Below the pieces are notes generated by a model. It had not been told where the DNA came from and did not search any database. It saw nothing but the letters and a program-made list of their open reading frames with translations. The position numbers and the translations under genes are program-made. From Liolophura sinensis (lineage: Eukaryota > Mollusca > Polyplacophora > Chitonida > Chitonidae), in NCBI RefSeq assembly GCF_032854445.1, contig NC_088300.1, positions 31,723,608 to 31,787,607 on the forward strand: a stretch of DNA of 64,000 nt, in the 5' to 3' direction. Numbering within the stretch: position 1 is the stretch's first letter; every line of letters starts with the position of its first letter. Of the stretch, positions 46,701-56,056 are shown in pieces.

Positions 46701-47231
46701 CTCGGGGTAAACCCACCACCATCTTCAGGTTGCTGCCAGACCTTCCTACCCACAGGCTTAGAGGAAGCCAGCATAAGCTGGACCTGAACTCCTCAACAAC
46801 TGCATTGATGAAAGGCTCCTTTGTCCTCGGGCACACTAACCACCTCAGTCACGGATAAAACCCTTGGAAATTTTGAATGCAAATGCAATTCCCACCGTCC
46901 AAAATGACTGTATATATGACTTTGTTTTGATGATCATCATGACCTGTTGTACAAAGCCTAACTATATTTGCTATTCATTCAATATTATAAATACAGTCAT
47001 ACTCATTTACAAAATAACTCTAGACGTATGTGTATCTTTTGCAGGTTTTTGGGGAAACCAATCAGCTTGGAGTGCATGCAGAAGACTTCCTCTTACAAAC
47101 AGAGCTTGTCTTTAGACTTGATGATTTCACGCTTTGATTCAGTGGAAGCCCTGTTTGACCGTAATGACAACACCATGTCCAGCCATGGCTTCAGTCTTCC
47201 TATCCACAACAAACTGCCAGAGTACAGCGAG
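34623..47231 (+). CDS. ATG2 autophagy lipid-transfer protein, N-terminal 716 aa
   Basis: ATG2 is a rod-shaped lipid-transfer protein that bridges ER and phagophore, binds WIPI/Atg18 and supplies phospholipid for autophagosome growth. Thirteen exons join in frame: 34623-34790, 35890-36058, 36480-36644, 37807-37909, 38442-38631, 38887-39078, 39716-39812, 40442-40636, 41485-41598, 44630-44713, 45299-45569, 45673-45885, 47045-47231 (2,148 nt). All have AG acceptors and GT donors. Recognition rests on the chorein-N start (KKRACRYLLNHYLGQFLQEK, LSVDLYNGTG), the VDGFVGSITVSVPWSAL segment, RFEGVEKFAQTI, VKVTFNNTTIRLEHLP and LTPRQVHILMELMSGLA, all in the order of the family. Animal ATG2 proteins have about 1,900-2,100 residues, so some 1,200-1,300 C-terminal residues (including the WIPI/GABARAP-binding part and the ATG C-terminal domain) are missing. 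I found no further exon before the window end. Whether it is closer to vertebrate ATG2A or ATG2B cannot be said; invertebrates usually have one gene. Confidence 0.93.
35618..35889 (+). repeat. 30-bp tandem array abutting ATG2 exon 2
   Basis: About eight copies of a 30-bp unit (AAATGTGAAATATTCTCTGT then TTGCATTACC) run from about 35648 directly into the acceptor of exon 2. The last unit, TTTTCTGTTTGCATTCCACAG, is itself the pyrimidine tract and AG of the splice site. The 30-bp period keeps the frames open. One of them (from 35716) is in frame with exon 2. Confidence 0.93.
35890..36058 (+). CDS. ATG2 exon 2 (residues 57-113)
   Basis: Starts SLNDALNTYNIPFEIVDGFV and includes SITVSVPWSAL, the conserved chorein-N continuation, and VEVDGLELTV. 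Acceptor CCACAG, donor AATG|GTATGG, ends in phase 1. The acceptor lies within the 30-bp array. Confidence 0.92.
36480..36644 (+). CDS. ATG2 exon 3 (residues 113-168)
   Basis: Encodes GTTLEEMFTSMTSMSSSLRL, then a Gln/Ser/Asp-rich linker and RFEGVEKFAQTIDS. Acceptor TTATTGTCAG, donor CTG|GTAAGT, phase 1 at both ends. Confidence 0.92.
36767..37097 (+). mobile_element. Second tRNA-derived SINE family, copy 3
   Basis: In ATG2 intron 3, sense to the gene. Contains TTGACTTAGAACGTCCGCC, GGGATCAATCCCGAATCGGG, GACGCTCAGTACTGAGAGG, TCAGTATAATGTGACTGGAT, GACGGCATGGACTTGC and a CATTCATTCATTCATTC tail. It is the copy that best shows the 3' end of this family. Confidence 0.8.
37807..37909 (+). CDS. ATG2 exon 4 (residues 168-202)
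   Basis: Encodes VLSRVKVTFNNTTIRLEHLP then ANVGVALEMRIKR, the conserved strand pair of the channel. Acceptor TTTTACAG, donor AAAG|GTTAGA (non-optimal at +4 to +6). Phase 1 in, phase 2 out. Confidence 0.92.
37914..37945 (+). mobile_element. SINE 3'-end fragment touching the exon-4 donor
   Basis: GAGTACAGCATAAAATACCA then ATCAGATAAATG matches the extreme 3' end of the main SINE (GAGTACGGCGTAAAACACCA, ATCAAATAAA). It begins four bases after the exon boundary, so intron 4 starts almost with SINE sequence. Confidence 0.75.
38040..38213 (+). mobile_element. Diverged SINE 3' part in ATG2 intron 4
   Basis: Contains GGGCAGCAACCTGCAG, TTTCCGTCCAACTTAATACT, GCATAAGTGAAGTATTTTTG and GGTGTAAAACACCAATCAGA, with a TAAATAAATG tail. 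The head is absent or unrecognisable. Confidence 0.8.
38442..38631 (+). CDS. ATG2 exon 5 (residues 202-265)
   Basis: Encodes RMEYFDDLAMD, a polar Ser/Glu linker, HKNLKMMGVTLYVDEFNRAT and TPPTKANTGDSQ. Acceptor GTGTGCAG, donor ACAG|GTACTT, phase 2 in and 0 out. Confidence 0.9.
38887..39078 (+). CDS. ATG2 exon 6 (residues 266-329)
   Basis: A Ser/Thr-rich linker followed by FLLSEPVKIAMLNGTQEFKI and KLKQNDSLQGPK, matching the conserved segment before the 'LTPRQ' strand of ATG2. Acceptor CCCATCTAG, donor AAAG|GTGAGC, phase 0 at both ends. Confidence 0.9.
39716..39812 (+). CDS. ATG2 exon 7 (residues 330-362)
   Basis: Encodes LEVDSQFGALHILLTPRQVH then ILMELMSGLAAP. The last 40 nt plus the donor CCAG|GTAATT are the first copy of a 63-bp unit repeated downstream. 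Only this first donor keeps the frame open, because the next copies carry TAA in this frame. Confidence 0.92.
39773..40037 (+). repeat. 63-bp tandem repeat duplicating an exon–intron boundary
   Basis: CACATCCTGATGGA begins at 39773, 39836, 39899, 39962 (diverged CACATCCTGCTGAA) and 40025, an exact 63-bp period. Each unit contains 40 nt of exon 7, its donor site and the first 23 nt of intron 7. Copies 1-3 keep GCTGCTCCAG|GTAATTT, giving identical potential donors after 39812, 39875 and 39938. Copy 4 has lost it (GCTTGAGATAGG). Copies 2 and 3 read ATGGAGTAAATGAG where the exon has ATGGAACTAATGAG, creating a stop in the ATG2 frame. Confidence 0.95.
40442..40636 (+). CDS. ATG2 exon 8 (residues 362-427)
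   Basis: Encodes GTCDNSKTGHHGNKPMAADD, YDRVESELQRQLQS and PHLTSLPLIQEPEG. Acceptor ATTGTAG, donor CTAG|GTAGAC, phase 1 in and out. Confidence 0.88.
41485..41598 (+). CDS. ATG2 exon 9 (residues 427-465)
   Basis: Encodes DDSDDEVYFSMHANKLSSVM, then a Ser-rich run. This is the acidic/Ser-rich loop region. Acceptor TTGTTGCAG, donor CCA|GTAAGT, phase 1 in and out. Confidence 0.88.
41599..44629 (+). other. ATG2 intron 9 (3.0 kb)
   Basis: The longest of the fully bounded ATG2 introns. AT-rich, several short frames, no extra exon or element recognised. A small tandem duplication CAATGAAATGCTGTCT lies near 44371-44403. Confidence 0.6.
44630..44713 (+). CDS. ATG2 exon 10 (residues 465-493)
   Basis: Encodes TAPYSSSIPLTDEKLDSPKK then HTKSPASK. 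Low-complexity linker exon, supported mainly by its splice sites (TTGATTTCAG / AAAG|GTAACA) and by matching phase 1 on both sides. An exon of this kind could be alternatively used (84 nt, a multiple of three). Confidence 0.75.
45299..45569 (+). CDS. ATG2 exon 11 (residues 493-583)
   Basis: Encodes DFIQKFYDDPGAELTRYKFK, LGFFSLTILHENPTASPGD and a Ser/Thr-rich loop to CPHDHLG. The 'SLTILHE' strand matches ATG2 order. Acceptor TTCTCATAG, donor TTGG|GTAAGT, phase 1 in, 2 out. Confidence 0.9.
45673..45885 (+). CDS. ATG2 exon 12 (residues 583-654)
   Basis: Encodes GRTSKSHLRINNIHLQEYTT, then a His-rich segment and TFGTCTTHIGLFRF. Follows a 103-bp intron. Donor TAAA|GTAAGA sits where read-through would stop at once (AAG TAA), so splicing is needed. 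Phase 2 in and out. Confidence 0.88.
46604..46857 (-). mobile_element. SINE in ATG2 intron 12, antisense
   Basis: TTATTTATTTAATTTGATTG tail at left, core with GGAGGAAACCGGACAGAGCT and GAGGAAGCCAGCATAAGC, and a diverged tRNA-like head at right (CTAACCACCTCAGTCACGG). Near full length. Confidence 0.88.
47045..47231 (+). CDS. ATG2 exon 13 (residues 654-716), last one found
   Basis: Encodes FLGKPISLECMQKTSSYKQS, LSLDLMISRFDSVEALFDRN and HGFSLPIHNKLPEYSE. Acceptor CTTTTGCAG, donor CGAG|GTAAAG, ending in phase 0. The next exon should start in phase 0. None is recognised up to the window end. Confidence 0.9.
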
Positions 47232-47570
47232 GTAAAGTAACACTCTTTGCTCTCTCCATAATCTGGACATATACCCATTCATATTCTCCTTAGAAGGTAT
47301 GATCCCTGGAGGGTCGACCATCTGCATGTCAGGATTTGTTGACTGGGGCCAATTAGTTTCTGGTTCCGGACATTGAAGTTTGGACACAATTACTTGAAGT
47401 TTAGATAGCATTTATGAGGTGGTCAAGATTTTAATTTCCAGAAACCAGAAGTAAGCTGTAAACTCTTATTTTAAATTTTGAATTGTGTCAGAAATGGCGC
47501 TGTGAATTCTGACTGATTTTGATCTTCAGGCATCTTTATGACAGAAGCGAGGACTTGTCAAATATAGGTA

Positions 47571-47815
47571 GGGGGCCTTGTGGCCGACTGGTGAACATGG
47601 TAGTACAGCACAGTGATCTCGGAGCCTCTCACCAATTTGGGGGCTGTGAGATCAACTCAGGCTGGCTTGTTCTCAGGTCATACATGGGAAGATCTTCCAC
47701 TGATCGTGGGTTTCCCTCAGGCTCTGCTCGGTTTCCTCCCACCATAATGCTGGCCACCATCGTATAAGTGAAATATTCTTGAGTGCAAAGTAAAACAGCA
47801 ATCAAATAAATAAAT
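47571..47815 (+). mobile_element. SINE after ATG2 exon 13, sense
   Basis: Diverged tRNA-like head (GGGGGCCTTGTGGCCGACTG), core with CATACATGGGAAGATCTTCC, TTTCCTCCCACCATAATGC, and tail ACAGCAATCAAATAAATAAA. Confidence 0.88.
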
Positions 47816-50383
47816 CACATATGGTTAATTAAGGCTGAATAATCTGAAACTTAATCCTGGTTCATAGAAAACCATTGAAGAACCTGCTGGAGTTCTGACA
47901 TAATGGTCCTTAACAAACAAAAACATGAACATTGCACCTTGATATTGTACATAAAATATTTCGTTTTATTCAATGAGATGTTATGTGGAAACTTACATCC
48001 TAGCTATCGCTATGTGTTCCCATGTACGCAGTAATACAATTAAACACAGCCATTCACGTATCATTTATTTCTATGGAGTCCTGATATGTGTCGTATGAAG
48101 AGTAAATATATATGAAACACAAACTGTAACACTTACTCAGCACTCAAAACTCAAAGTTCGTGTGTTTTTTATGTACAGAAATATACATGTATATACAAGT
48201 GCATGATTACCAAAGCTCAGCCATTATGTGATGTAACTAAATTTCACAGCCCAGTAATTTGTGTTCCACTTGGATATGCTATTTACATAGTGTACCTACA
48301 TTTTATTAGGCAGTCAAAAATAACATCAAAAAGTAAGGGATTTTAAAATATGTAAGGTCATTGGCGCATACCTACACTGTGTTTTATGTTTTGTTCAGCA
48401 TTTTGCTTCAGGAGTACACATTGGCTACAATAGCCAAAACACAGTATATACATAACATGTATGAAAGAAAACGGAAAAAGAATTGGACTCGATGAACAAA
48501 GAGAATGGATGGAAAACATAAAGTACATACATTATATTAGTAGGACATCTTGACCTTATCTGTACGCATGTACATGACTCAGGCAGTGACATACATTTAT
48601 ATCATTTGTCCCCAGAATAATGTGGCCTGGACAATATCTATGTCCCCTAAATGACCTCAGATTTCGCCCACAAAAGTGCATTTTTTTTTTAGAGACAAAT
48701 AAATGTCACAAAATATTATGTTTGGTGCTAAATCTTACAATTTTCCAGTAGAATATCACCCCATATTCCAGGCAAACCTCAAAACACTTTTCTAAACTAA
48801 ACAGAACTCTCAGAATCAGGAAAAATGGGCAAGTCAGTCATGGACAAAATTTAAGGTCTTTTAGGGTATATAGAGCTATCAAGTTGTTGACATATATATA
48901 TATTATATAAACCTGAATGTCTCACAAGTGTATAAATTAGTATTGTAAAGTATTGTATATGAAATACCATTACAACTCATTCTTTGTTTGTTACCATCTT
49001 CTAGTGGAAAAAAGAATTGGAAAAGTAAATATTGAAAAGAATGATTTCTTTACATGTTTTACTCTTTCTAGCAACAAGTACAGTTATAAAACAAAAACAG
49101 TGAAAAAATACAGCTAGAAAAATATACATGTAATAATACAAAAATGAATATGGAAATTTTTTCAACTGCCTAGCGTGAAGATTATATGATATTGCTGGGA
49201 CGAGATTTTCATTGTCTTGTAGTGGTACTTTTTTTTACTGCAGGGCCCTGCTGTTAACTAGAATACATCTAAGGTCAACATTTAATACATGTAATATACC
49301 TTAGACTTGAAAAACACCTTCAAACATTCCCCAAGTTTAATAGGTAAAAATATAACATCCTAAATGTAAATTTATGATGTATATGAAACATCTAGGACAC
49401 ATTCCAGTACTTCCATGTCTCAGTGTATGAACACTGAGGTCTGTGAAGGAGCAGTTTAGTATGTTTGCATAGTCCTGACTCAGCTGTGTGGATGGAATGT
49501 ATGGCTGTGCTAAGGCTTTGTGGTTTGGCCATTGAGTGAGTGAGTGCATGGGACATATTCATACATACATGTTCAAGTTGGCACATGTAATAAAATGTCT
49601 ATACATCTCCTAATTTCCTCACCAGGCTGATACATGCACCAGCTGTAAATCTTCAGTCTTCGAATCTTCAAATTCGACCTCGTAAGCACTTTTTTCTGTG
49701 GAATTTATGCATACAATATTACCAAAAAAAAAAAGAAAATGTCACGAAAAGAGTTGTTTATGTCAAGCTACATAAAAATGTGCAGATTATTTCTCTACAA
49801 CCTCATAGTTCTCTCAGAATGTTTAAAAATATTGGTCAAAGTGGTGGTTGAAAAGTTCGAAGAATTAGGGCAGCCTGAAGTATACTGAAGAATTGGACAC
49901 CTATTATGTCTCTACAAAACATTTACAACTTTCTTCAATGTGAAAACAGAATGGCACATGTACGTCTTTTTCACTGATTATCACAAGGGTGATATCCCAT
50001 GTAAGCCCATTATAAGCACCTCTTTCTTGGTTACACAGATATTGTGCTGTTTGATGTAATATGGATGAAATGACAGGATGTGCACAAAATAGCCATATAA
50101 GTTTAGTACATGTAGACACACAGTATTATTAAATAGTATACGAAAACTGACCAGCAGGTTCATATACAGGTTGATCAGATTTTTCACTATTTATGCTACC
50201 AAGATAATATATGTGTGTTGTTCTCACAGCCAAATGTAAAATCTTACCATACGTTGTACATTGTATCTGTATTGTATTGGTAATCACAGCACTGTAATAT
50301 GCACACTTTCAGTCCATTATCATACCACATATATGTACACCCTGATGGAATGGATGATGAATATTAATTGAGATTATACGGAG
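47816..50383. other. Non-coding between ATG2 exon 13 and the minus-strand gene
   Basis: AT-rich, with many ACATGTA-type words and a MITE at 48643-48868. No ATG2 exon could be recognised. The 3' UTR of the minus-strand LRR gene should occupy the right-hand part. Confidence 0.5.
48643..48868. mobile_element. MITE, copy 1
   Basis: About 226 bp bounded by inverted ends: CCCTAAATGACC at left and, at right, GGTCTTTTAGGGTA, whose complement is TACCCTAAAAGACC. Internal blocks AGAGACAAATAAATGTCACA, AACCTCAAAACACTTTTCTA and AGAATCAGGAAAAATGGGCA are shared with the copies at 57763 and 59815. No coding capacity, so it is a non-autonomous DNA transposon. Confidence 0.85.
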
Positions 50384-52897
50384 TTAAATATGAGTCTCTA
50401 TTCCATCTAAATTTATCTCATAATACTTATGACGCAAGTCTCTAGTGTCCAGTCCATTCGTAGAATGTCTCTGTGGGTAGAAGGAGTTTGTAAGTCCCAT
50501 TTGGCCTCCAGGGGCAGGTAACTGGGATACATCTTTATCCAGGTACTGGTAACTGCCAGCGGATGTACGTTGTAAATTGGTGTTTCCTTGGACATGCCGA
50601 ATCTCTTTGATGCGGTGGTCTTGTCCAGGCGGCTTCTTCTGTTTGGTGAAGCGTTTGGAGTCATAGGCCTCATGGGGCTTTCCTGCTTTTTGCCAGGGGG
50701 AAGGATCCTTGGGTTTATCATACACATTTTCTTGTTTTCTGTGGCGAATCAAAATGAAGACAATAGCCACAATAATGATGAGAAGCAGGACACCTCCAGC
50801 CACTGAGCCTGCAATGACCCCTATCTGTGCGCTTTTCATTGATTGGGCAGGCGTAGTAGTGGATGTTGGCTTGGAGGTTGTCCCTGAAAGACACTTATTC
50901 TCAGAATGAGACTCAAAATCCTTGTAGTAGACAAACAGGCAAGCTTCGTACGTGCGTTGTGATTCTAAATTCCGCAGTGTATACTCATTAGTGGTTCGAT
51001 GAATCATATCGGTGTTTTTCTGTTGTGACGTGGATAAGTCTTCATACACAATCTGGTAAGAGCCCACATATGACGGATAGTTTACATTCCACTTCAATGC
51101 TATAGTAGAGCTGCCAACATCTATTATGCTAAACCTGACCACCAGATTGGGAGGTGTTGGTTTAGGGGTCGTTGTTGTTGTTGTAGTTGTTGTGGTGGTT
51201 GTAGTTGATGTTGTTGTTGTGTAGTAGTTAGCACAATCTCTCCTCGTTGTGTTTTCATCACAGCCTAGATCTTCTGGCCTTACATTAATGAATTTCCTCC
51301 CATCAGTGCATGTCCACTGTAAAAGCTGGATTTGGAATTTATCATCGGGTGTGGATTCATTAAAAATTCTCTGTACCCATTCACTCAACCATTCCAAACG
51401 ACAGTCACAGATCAGTGGATTGGAATTTAAATTGATTGCTTGTGGTTTTAGTCTGATAAAATTATAGAACGTGCAATGGTTAAAGGAGTTAATTGAGTTT
51501 TTTTGAAGTCCAAGACTTCGCAGACTGTCTTTCAGGCCATGAAACGTCTCCTGATTCACGATTGTGAGCAGATTTCCGCTGAGATCAAGATTTTCCAACT
51601 GTGACATATTTTTGAAAACAAAGTCTGGTATGTGTTCTATCCTGTTCATGGAGAGGCCCAGGTTGGTCAAGCTGGTCAAACTCCCAACAGCCTCCCAGTT
51701 TTCTGCTGTGCCAAACCCCGAGTTCTGTAGTTCAAGTTGTTTAAGGCTTCCCAGTCCAGAAAACATGTCTGGTTTGATGACTTGGCTGATGTTAATCTGC
51801 TGGTTGTCTAGCTCCAACTCTCGTAGGGTGGTCATCCTGGCAAATGCTCCTGCTTCAATCTGAGTGAGACGGTTCTCAGACAGTATCAGCAGTGTCATTG
51901 TTGACCCCAGACCTTCCATCATGTCTGCGGTGATAGTGGTCAGCTGCGTCTTACGCAAGTTCAAGAATACCAAATTGCGTAGGTTTCTGAAGGTGCCAGG
52001 TGGGATTGCGACCAGTTGGTTGTGACCAAGGGCCAACTGTTCAAGAGCTGTCAGGTTCTCCAAGGCAGCTAGTTGTGTCCCGGAAAGCCTGTTTAAGTTC
52101 AAGACCAGAAGGGTCAGTGAGTTCGTGATCTGATTGAAGCAGCCGGGTTCCATCTCTGAAATGAGGTTCTGAGTAAGGTCCAGCTCACTTAGTCTGGCGT
52201 TTGTGAAAAAGGCATTTTGTTCAAGCTTTGAAATGCTGTTTGAAGGCATGAATAATTTCCTAAGAGCTGCCAAACCCTGAATGGCATTGCTGGGTACTGT
52301 CAGGAACCCATTGTTACTTAAATCCAGTGTGGTTAGGGTGTTGCCAAGCGGCTGTAGCAGGTCACTGTGCAGAAAGTGAAGTTGGCTGTTGGTGATCTTG
52401 AGACTCACAAGGCTCGTCAAGGTGGACAATGCAGAGCTGTCATCAATGCTGCCTATGTCAAAGAAGCTAAGCTCCAGATTGGTCAGGCTAGATAAATTTG
52501 CCAGCACTGACCATGGGCCAGGAAGAACCCTGTTGTCCTTGTTTCCATGAAGAATCAGTGTCTCAAGCATTGTCTCCATGCCAGCAAATGCTTCTTCTGA
52601 TATGTTCATAATCGGATTTACCTGAAGATCAATCTTCTTGACCAGAAGTCCTTGGAAGGCATTGGCTGGAATGGATGTGATAGAGTTATCAGCAAGGGTA
52701 AGCTCCGCATAGGTAGTGTTGGATGGTGTTATTGCTGGGATTTCAGTTAGACCTTTCCCTTTACAGTAAATGGTCTGTTTCCCTGAATTTTCTTGACAGT
52801 CACACTCAGCCATAGGGCAGCCCAGTGCTAGTGGTATGGCCCAGCTAATAGCTAAAAATGTAATCACTGCACTCATGGTATTGCATGTACACTTCAT
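50384..52897 (-). CDS. LRR–FN3 transmembrane protein (837 aa)
   Basis: A type I membrane protein in one coding exon. In order: signal peptide (about 1-26, ending ALG|C); N-terminal cysteine cap (CPMAECDC, C45); LRRs (about 58-488); C-terminal cap (NPLICDCRLEWLSEWV, about 488-548); a poly-Thr linker (about 560-577); FN3 (about 583-680) with a C-x15-C pair; transmembrane helix (about 692-717, GVIAGSVAGGVLLLIIIVAI); and a 120-residue tail with Tyr motifs (YDSK, YQYL, YEINL). The start chosen is ATG at 52897; the frame is open three codons further, but only to a TTG. An acceptor (TTTTTTTCACAG on the minus strand) ends at 52930, so a non-coding upstream exon must exist. AFQGLLVKKIDL followed by EEAFAGMETMLE closely parallels AFKGIKVKKIDL and EDAFDGVEDMLE in the gene at 17112, and the FN3 cysteines have identical spacing, so the two are paralogues. 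Adhesion or receptor function is inferred from architecture. No named orthologue recognised. Confidence 0.92.
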   Translation of the reverse strand: MKCTCNTMSAVITFLAISWAIPLALGCPMAECDCQENSGKQTIYCKGKGLTEIPAITPSNTTYAELTLADNSITSIPANAFQGLLVKKIDLQVNPIMNISEEAFAGMETMLETLILHGNKDNRVLPGPWSVLANLSSLTNLELSFFDIGSIDDSSALSTLTSLVSLKITNSQLHFLHSDLLQPLGNTLTTLDLSNNGFLTVPSNAIQGLAALRKLFMPSNSISKLEQNAFFTNARLSELDLTQNLISEMEPGCFNQITNSLTLLVLNLNRLSGTQLAALENLTALEQLALGHNQLVAIPPGTFRNLRNLVFLNLRKTQLTTITADMMEGLGSTMTLLILSENRLTQIEAGAFARMTTLRELELDNQQINISQVIKPDMFSGLGSLKQLELQNSGFGTAENWEAVGSLTSLTNLGLSMNRIEHIPDFVFKNMSQLENLDLSGNLLTIVNQETFHGLKDSLRSLGLQKNSINSFNHCTFYNFIRLKPQAINLNSNPLICDCRLEWLSEWVQRIFNESTPDDKFQIQLLQWTCTDGRKFINVRPEDLGCDENTTRRDCANYYTTTTSTTTTTTTTTTTTTPKPTPPNLVVRFSIIDVGSSTIALKWNVNYPSYVGSYQIVYEDLSTSQQKNTDMIHRTTNEYTLRNLESQRTYEACLFVYYKDFESHSENKCLSGTTSKPTSTTTPAQSMKSAQIGVIAGSVAGGVLLLIIIVAIVFILIRHRKQENVYDKPKDPSPWQKAGKPHEAYDSKRFTKQKKPPGQDHRIKEIRHVQGNTNLQRTSAGSYQYLDKDVSQLPAPGGQMGLTNSFYPQRHSTNGLDTRDLRHKYYEINLDGIETHI
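51180..51228 (-). repeat. Poly-Thr-encoding trinucleotide tract
   Basis: On the minus strand an ACA/ACC/ACT-rich run encodes about 15 threonines between the LRR C-cap and FN3 domain. It is likely an O-glycosylated hinge and prone to length change. It is the short counterpart of the mucin stalk in the 17112 paralogue. Confidence 0.75.
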
Positions 52898-52929
52898 CTT
52901 GCCCAAGGGTAGCAGCTGATTAGTTTTAC

Positions 52930-52945
52930 CTGTGAAAAAAACAAA
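52930..52945 (-). promoter_or_regulatory. 3' splice site before the LRR–FN3 coding exon
   Basis: On the minus strand, TTGTTTTTTTCACAG then GTAAAACTAATC. The AG is at 52930-52931, leaving a 32-nt 5' UTR segment before the ATG at 52897. It shows that the coding exon is not the first exon. Confidence 0.6.
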
Positions 52946-55900
52946 AGGAAAACTGTGTCAGAAATTGTGAATTTTCAGAAATACACTTATGGTATAGGAT
53001 GATATTACACATTTTAATAAAAGTTGTAGTTTACTGTTTTTCATAGCACCACATTTTTTCCCTAAAATGATTTGACAGTATTCAGAATTTTCAACAGGAA
53101 CATGCCAACACTTGGATTTTTCTGACAGAAATTTAGCCTAATTTCACACAAAATTCTTACTTGGCCCAAAAAGTGGGAGGAATCAATCAAGAACCAAGCA
53201 AAATGTGTCAGTTCAAAAATACTTAACATCATATACAGTATTACCTCTTCTCAGATGTCACTGCCTTTTAGGCCTGTTCCAACTTACCATACATGTATTA
53301 TCAAGGTACACATGTATCGCAGGTACATGACACTATAGTTGTCTCTGAATACTCAACAAGAACAGTTTAGCCTATCCTAAAATCTTGGGATACTGTATAA
53401 GGATCTGAACAGTGCTGTGATCATTTTAGGCCCATGCCATTCAACCTTGCATAATGTATAGCAGACAACTTCTTTGGGTGAAGCCTTCCACATATTGTCA
53501 CAGTTCAACCATAAAAGAAGAGCACATCCCCTGGGGTTGAGGAAATGGTTCTTTGCCCACACCTTCAGCTTATCTCACCCAGCACATGTAACCTTTTTCA
53601 CTCAGGGTACTTTTGTTGACCAACCCTGGGCATGTCTAGTGTCACTAAATTCTTTAGATAACAAAGTAATCCTCTCTTTTATCCCCTAGTAAGTGAGGTA
53701 AACTGTTATGTCATGGGTCAATAAATGAACGGCCACAAACTGCTATAGCCTTCAGACTAGTTAAGGTTTAACTCTTTAAACTGTGTGTGCTTAGGTAAGC
53801 TTTAGAAAGCCTTTGATCTCAACCCCACTTCCTTTGAGGTTTTGTTTTGTTATCCATTTAGTCACTATTTATAATTCATCTCGTTAAAATGTGTGCCCAT
53901 GAATCTACATTATTATGTGATAGTATAATGTTTTGCACACATGTCTTATGTTTATTTTTATTACATTCAGTGCTCAACACCCTCTCCTACCACACACCCC
54001 ATCCCCACCCCTTTTTCTGCCCATTCGAGTAATTGAGGTGTCAGGAAGTGTATCACTGTTATGTAAAGCTCTTTTTCAAGAGAGTTTAAGAGGAGATTAT
54101 AAATCATACCTCCATCATCTGTTGTGGTTCACCACTGTTAAGATTTAGCCAGGTATATGTCAGTATCTAAGATGTGCAAATACATGCACTTCTAGTGTAA
54201 GCTGTCAAGCTAATTTTTCTAATTTGTTGATTTCTTAAAAATTGCGATGATTTTTTCATTGGAAATATCCTGTATAAATCTTTTAAACCACTGAGCAAGA
54301 TGTATGTATGGTGCCGAGCCTGTGGCCCTGAGATGCCCGGGTTTACCGGTAATAGTGGTTACCAAGGAGACAATCAGAGTTGAGGGTTAAGCCCTCTTTC
54401 CTGTTTATGTCCGTTTTATAATGTCACTTTTGTTCATTGATCAAGGCTTGATGGGGCAGATTTAGAAAGGAAATGTAGAAATTCATATGTCTTAATATCC
54501 CGAATCCTACATTACAACCAGAAATAGCCAGCTAGAGAGATATATGAGTAACAAAATGATACCAGTGCCAGGGTACAATATTACCAGCTGTTTAAAAATA
54601 GAAAACTAACTGCCCACATTAAAATAAACCTCTGAATGTATTGTGTAGTGTGCAGATGAGTAAAGTCTGTTTTGAAGATAAGCTTTAAAAGTAGTTCATT
54701 ATAATGTTATAGTGATGATCATTGTTGTGAGCTGCTAAATTTACGTGTGGTGACAAGGAGGAACACATTTAAGGTTTCAGGTTTTTGTAAAACTTTTTAT
54801 ATTTTAAGCTGATTTTCTGTTAGGTTTTCATTTACTTGTATGCACCTAGTGTTATGCCTGGCTCTAGGTATACTATCTAGGCACAGGAAAGACTATCTAG
54901 ACTATCTTCTATGTTCTTGCCCTTGTGCATATTTACCTGGTGATGTCATTCGCATACAAGAGATATCTAGCCCACTGTGTCAGCTATACACTGGTAATAT
55001 TAGAAGACATTTCTTTGTGTATATGTAATTGTAAGAATCTAGAGTACACCTCGTGTTAAAAGGATCATATGCACTTGTCAATTATCCAGCTAAAAATAAC
55101 CTACATTTCCAGTCGTCACAGGAATGTTTCTGTCTTAATAGTTTTAACTGGGTCACATTCATCCATTTTTTGATGGGTAGGGATTAGGTGAAATAAAATT
55201 TTGTAACTGTTAAAGACTGGTGTCAGCTGCTTCATTTTGATAGCAGTTTTAAAACCTGTATAGGTGTTTGGGACTCGGCTGACAAATTTCCAGATCATAA
55301 ATAGTATGTGTTAAGTTTTGTGTTAAGAAACACTTCTTTAAAATGTAAAATCAAAGTAATAGGTCAGGATAAAGGGAGAATTGTGTGGCCCAACATCTGA
55401 TTTATCAACAAAATTCTATACATGAACATGTATTACACATTGATGGGCCATCACTAATTAATAAACAGTTTGTGTGTAAGCTTATATAACTTCAAGTTAA
55501 GCTTAACTTTAAGGTATTGGTAAGCTAAACCTATAAATGCCAAGCTCCTGGGATATAACTATTCTTGAGGTAGGTCAGCCAGTTTGTTTTTTAAGTTTTC
55601 TCACCTGTTGTGACTTCCTTTGATCTTGATTACTTCAGTCCACCTGGGCAGTCCACTGTTATCTTAATCCAGTTTGTACACATAAAGTAATCAGGCCATT
55701 ATTACCAGGTATAAATTTACCTGTTGATCATAGAATGTATTCTGATTAGAGGCAGGTGAAAATATGGCCTCCGTGTCCAGTTAACTTGGCTTGTTCATAT
55801 GTTAAGGGGTATCTGAACTAGCTGCGGAAATAACACTACCTTACATGGTAATGTAGGCCTGCCCTGTTGAGGATCTGAAGGGGACTTCTTTTCACCTTTG

Positions 55901-56056
55901 CCTTTATCAGCTGCAGAGCTTCTTTTACTCTCTATTAAGAACTTTGGCTTTAAACGTGAGATTTAAAGAATGGAAGGTAGATTTATCAACTAGCTTTAGA
56001 TTACATGGACAATATTAAATAACATACTAAATTCAAAGCTATGTTTTTACTGGCTT
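52946..56056. other. Non-coding, probably intron of the minus-strand LRR gene
   Basis: AT-rich, no coding exon recognised on either strand. If the promoter candidate at 56057-56131 is right, this is the 5' intron of the LRR-FN3 gene. A GT-AG donor on the minus strand near 55850 (CAT|GTAAGG) is possible but unsupported. Confidence 0.4.

Noticed and set aside
49626-49681. Possible ATG2 exon 14 (acceptor CTCACCAG, donor CTC|GTAAGC, open in phase 0)
   Set aside because: Only 56 nt, Ser/Cys-rich peptide not recognisable as ATG2 and a weak donor; a chance match is likely, though a transcript could revive it.
54270-54400. RFX X-box-like site (GTTACCAAGGAGAC) as a regulatory element
   Set aside because: Imperfect match with no gene start nearby; such matches are frequent in this much sequence.
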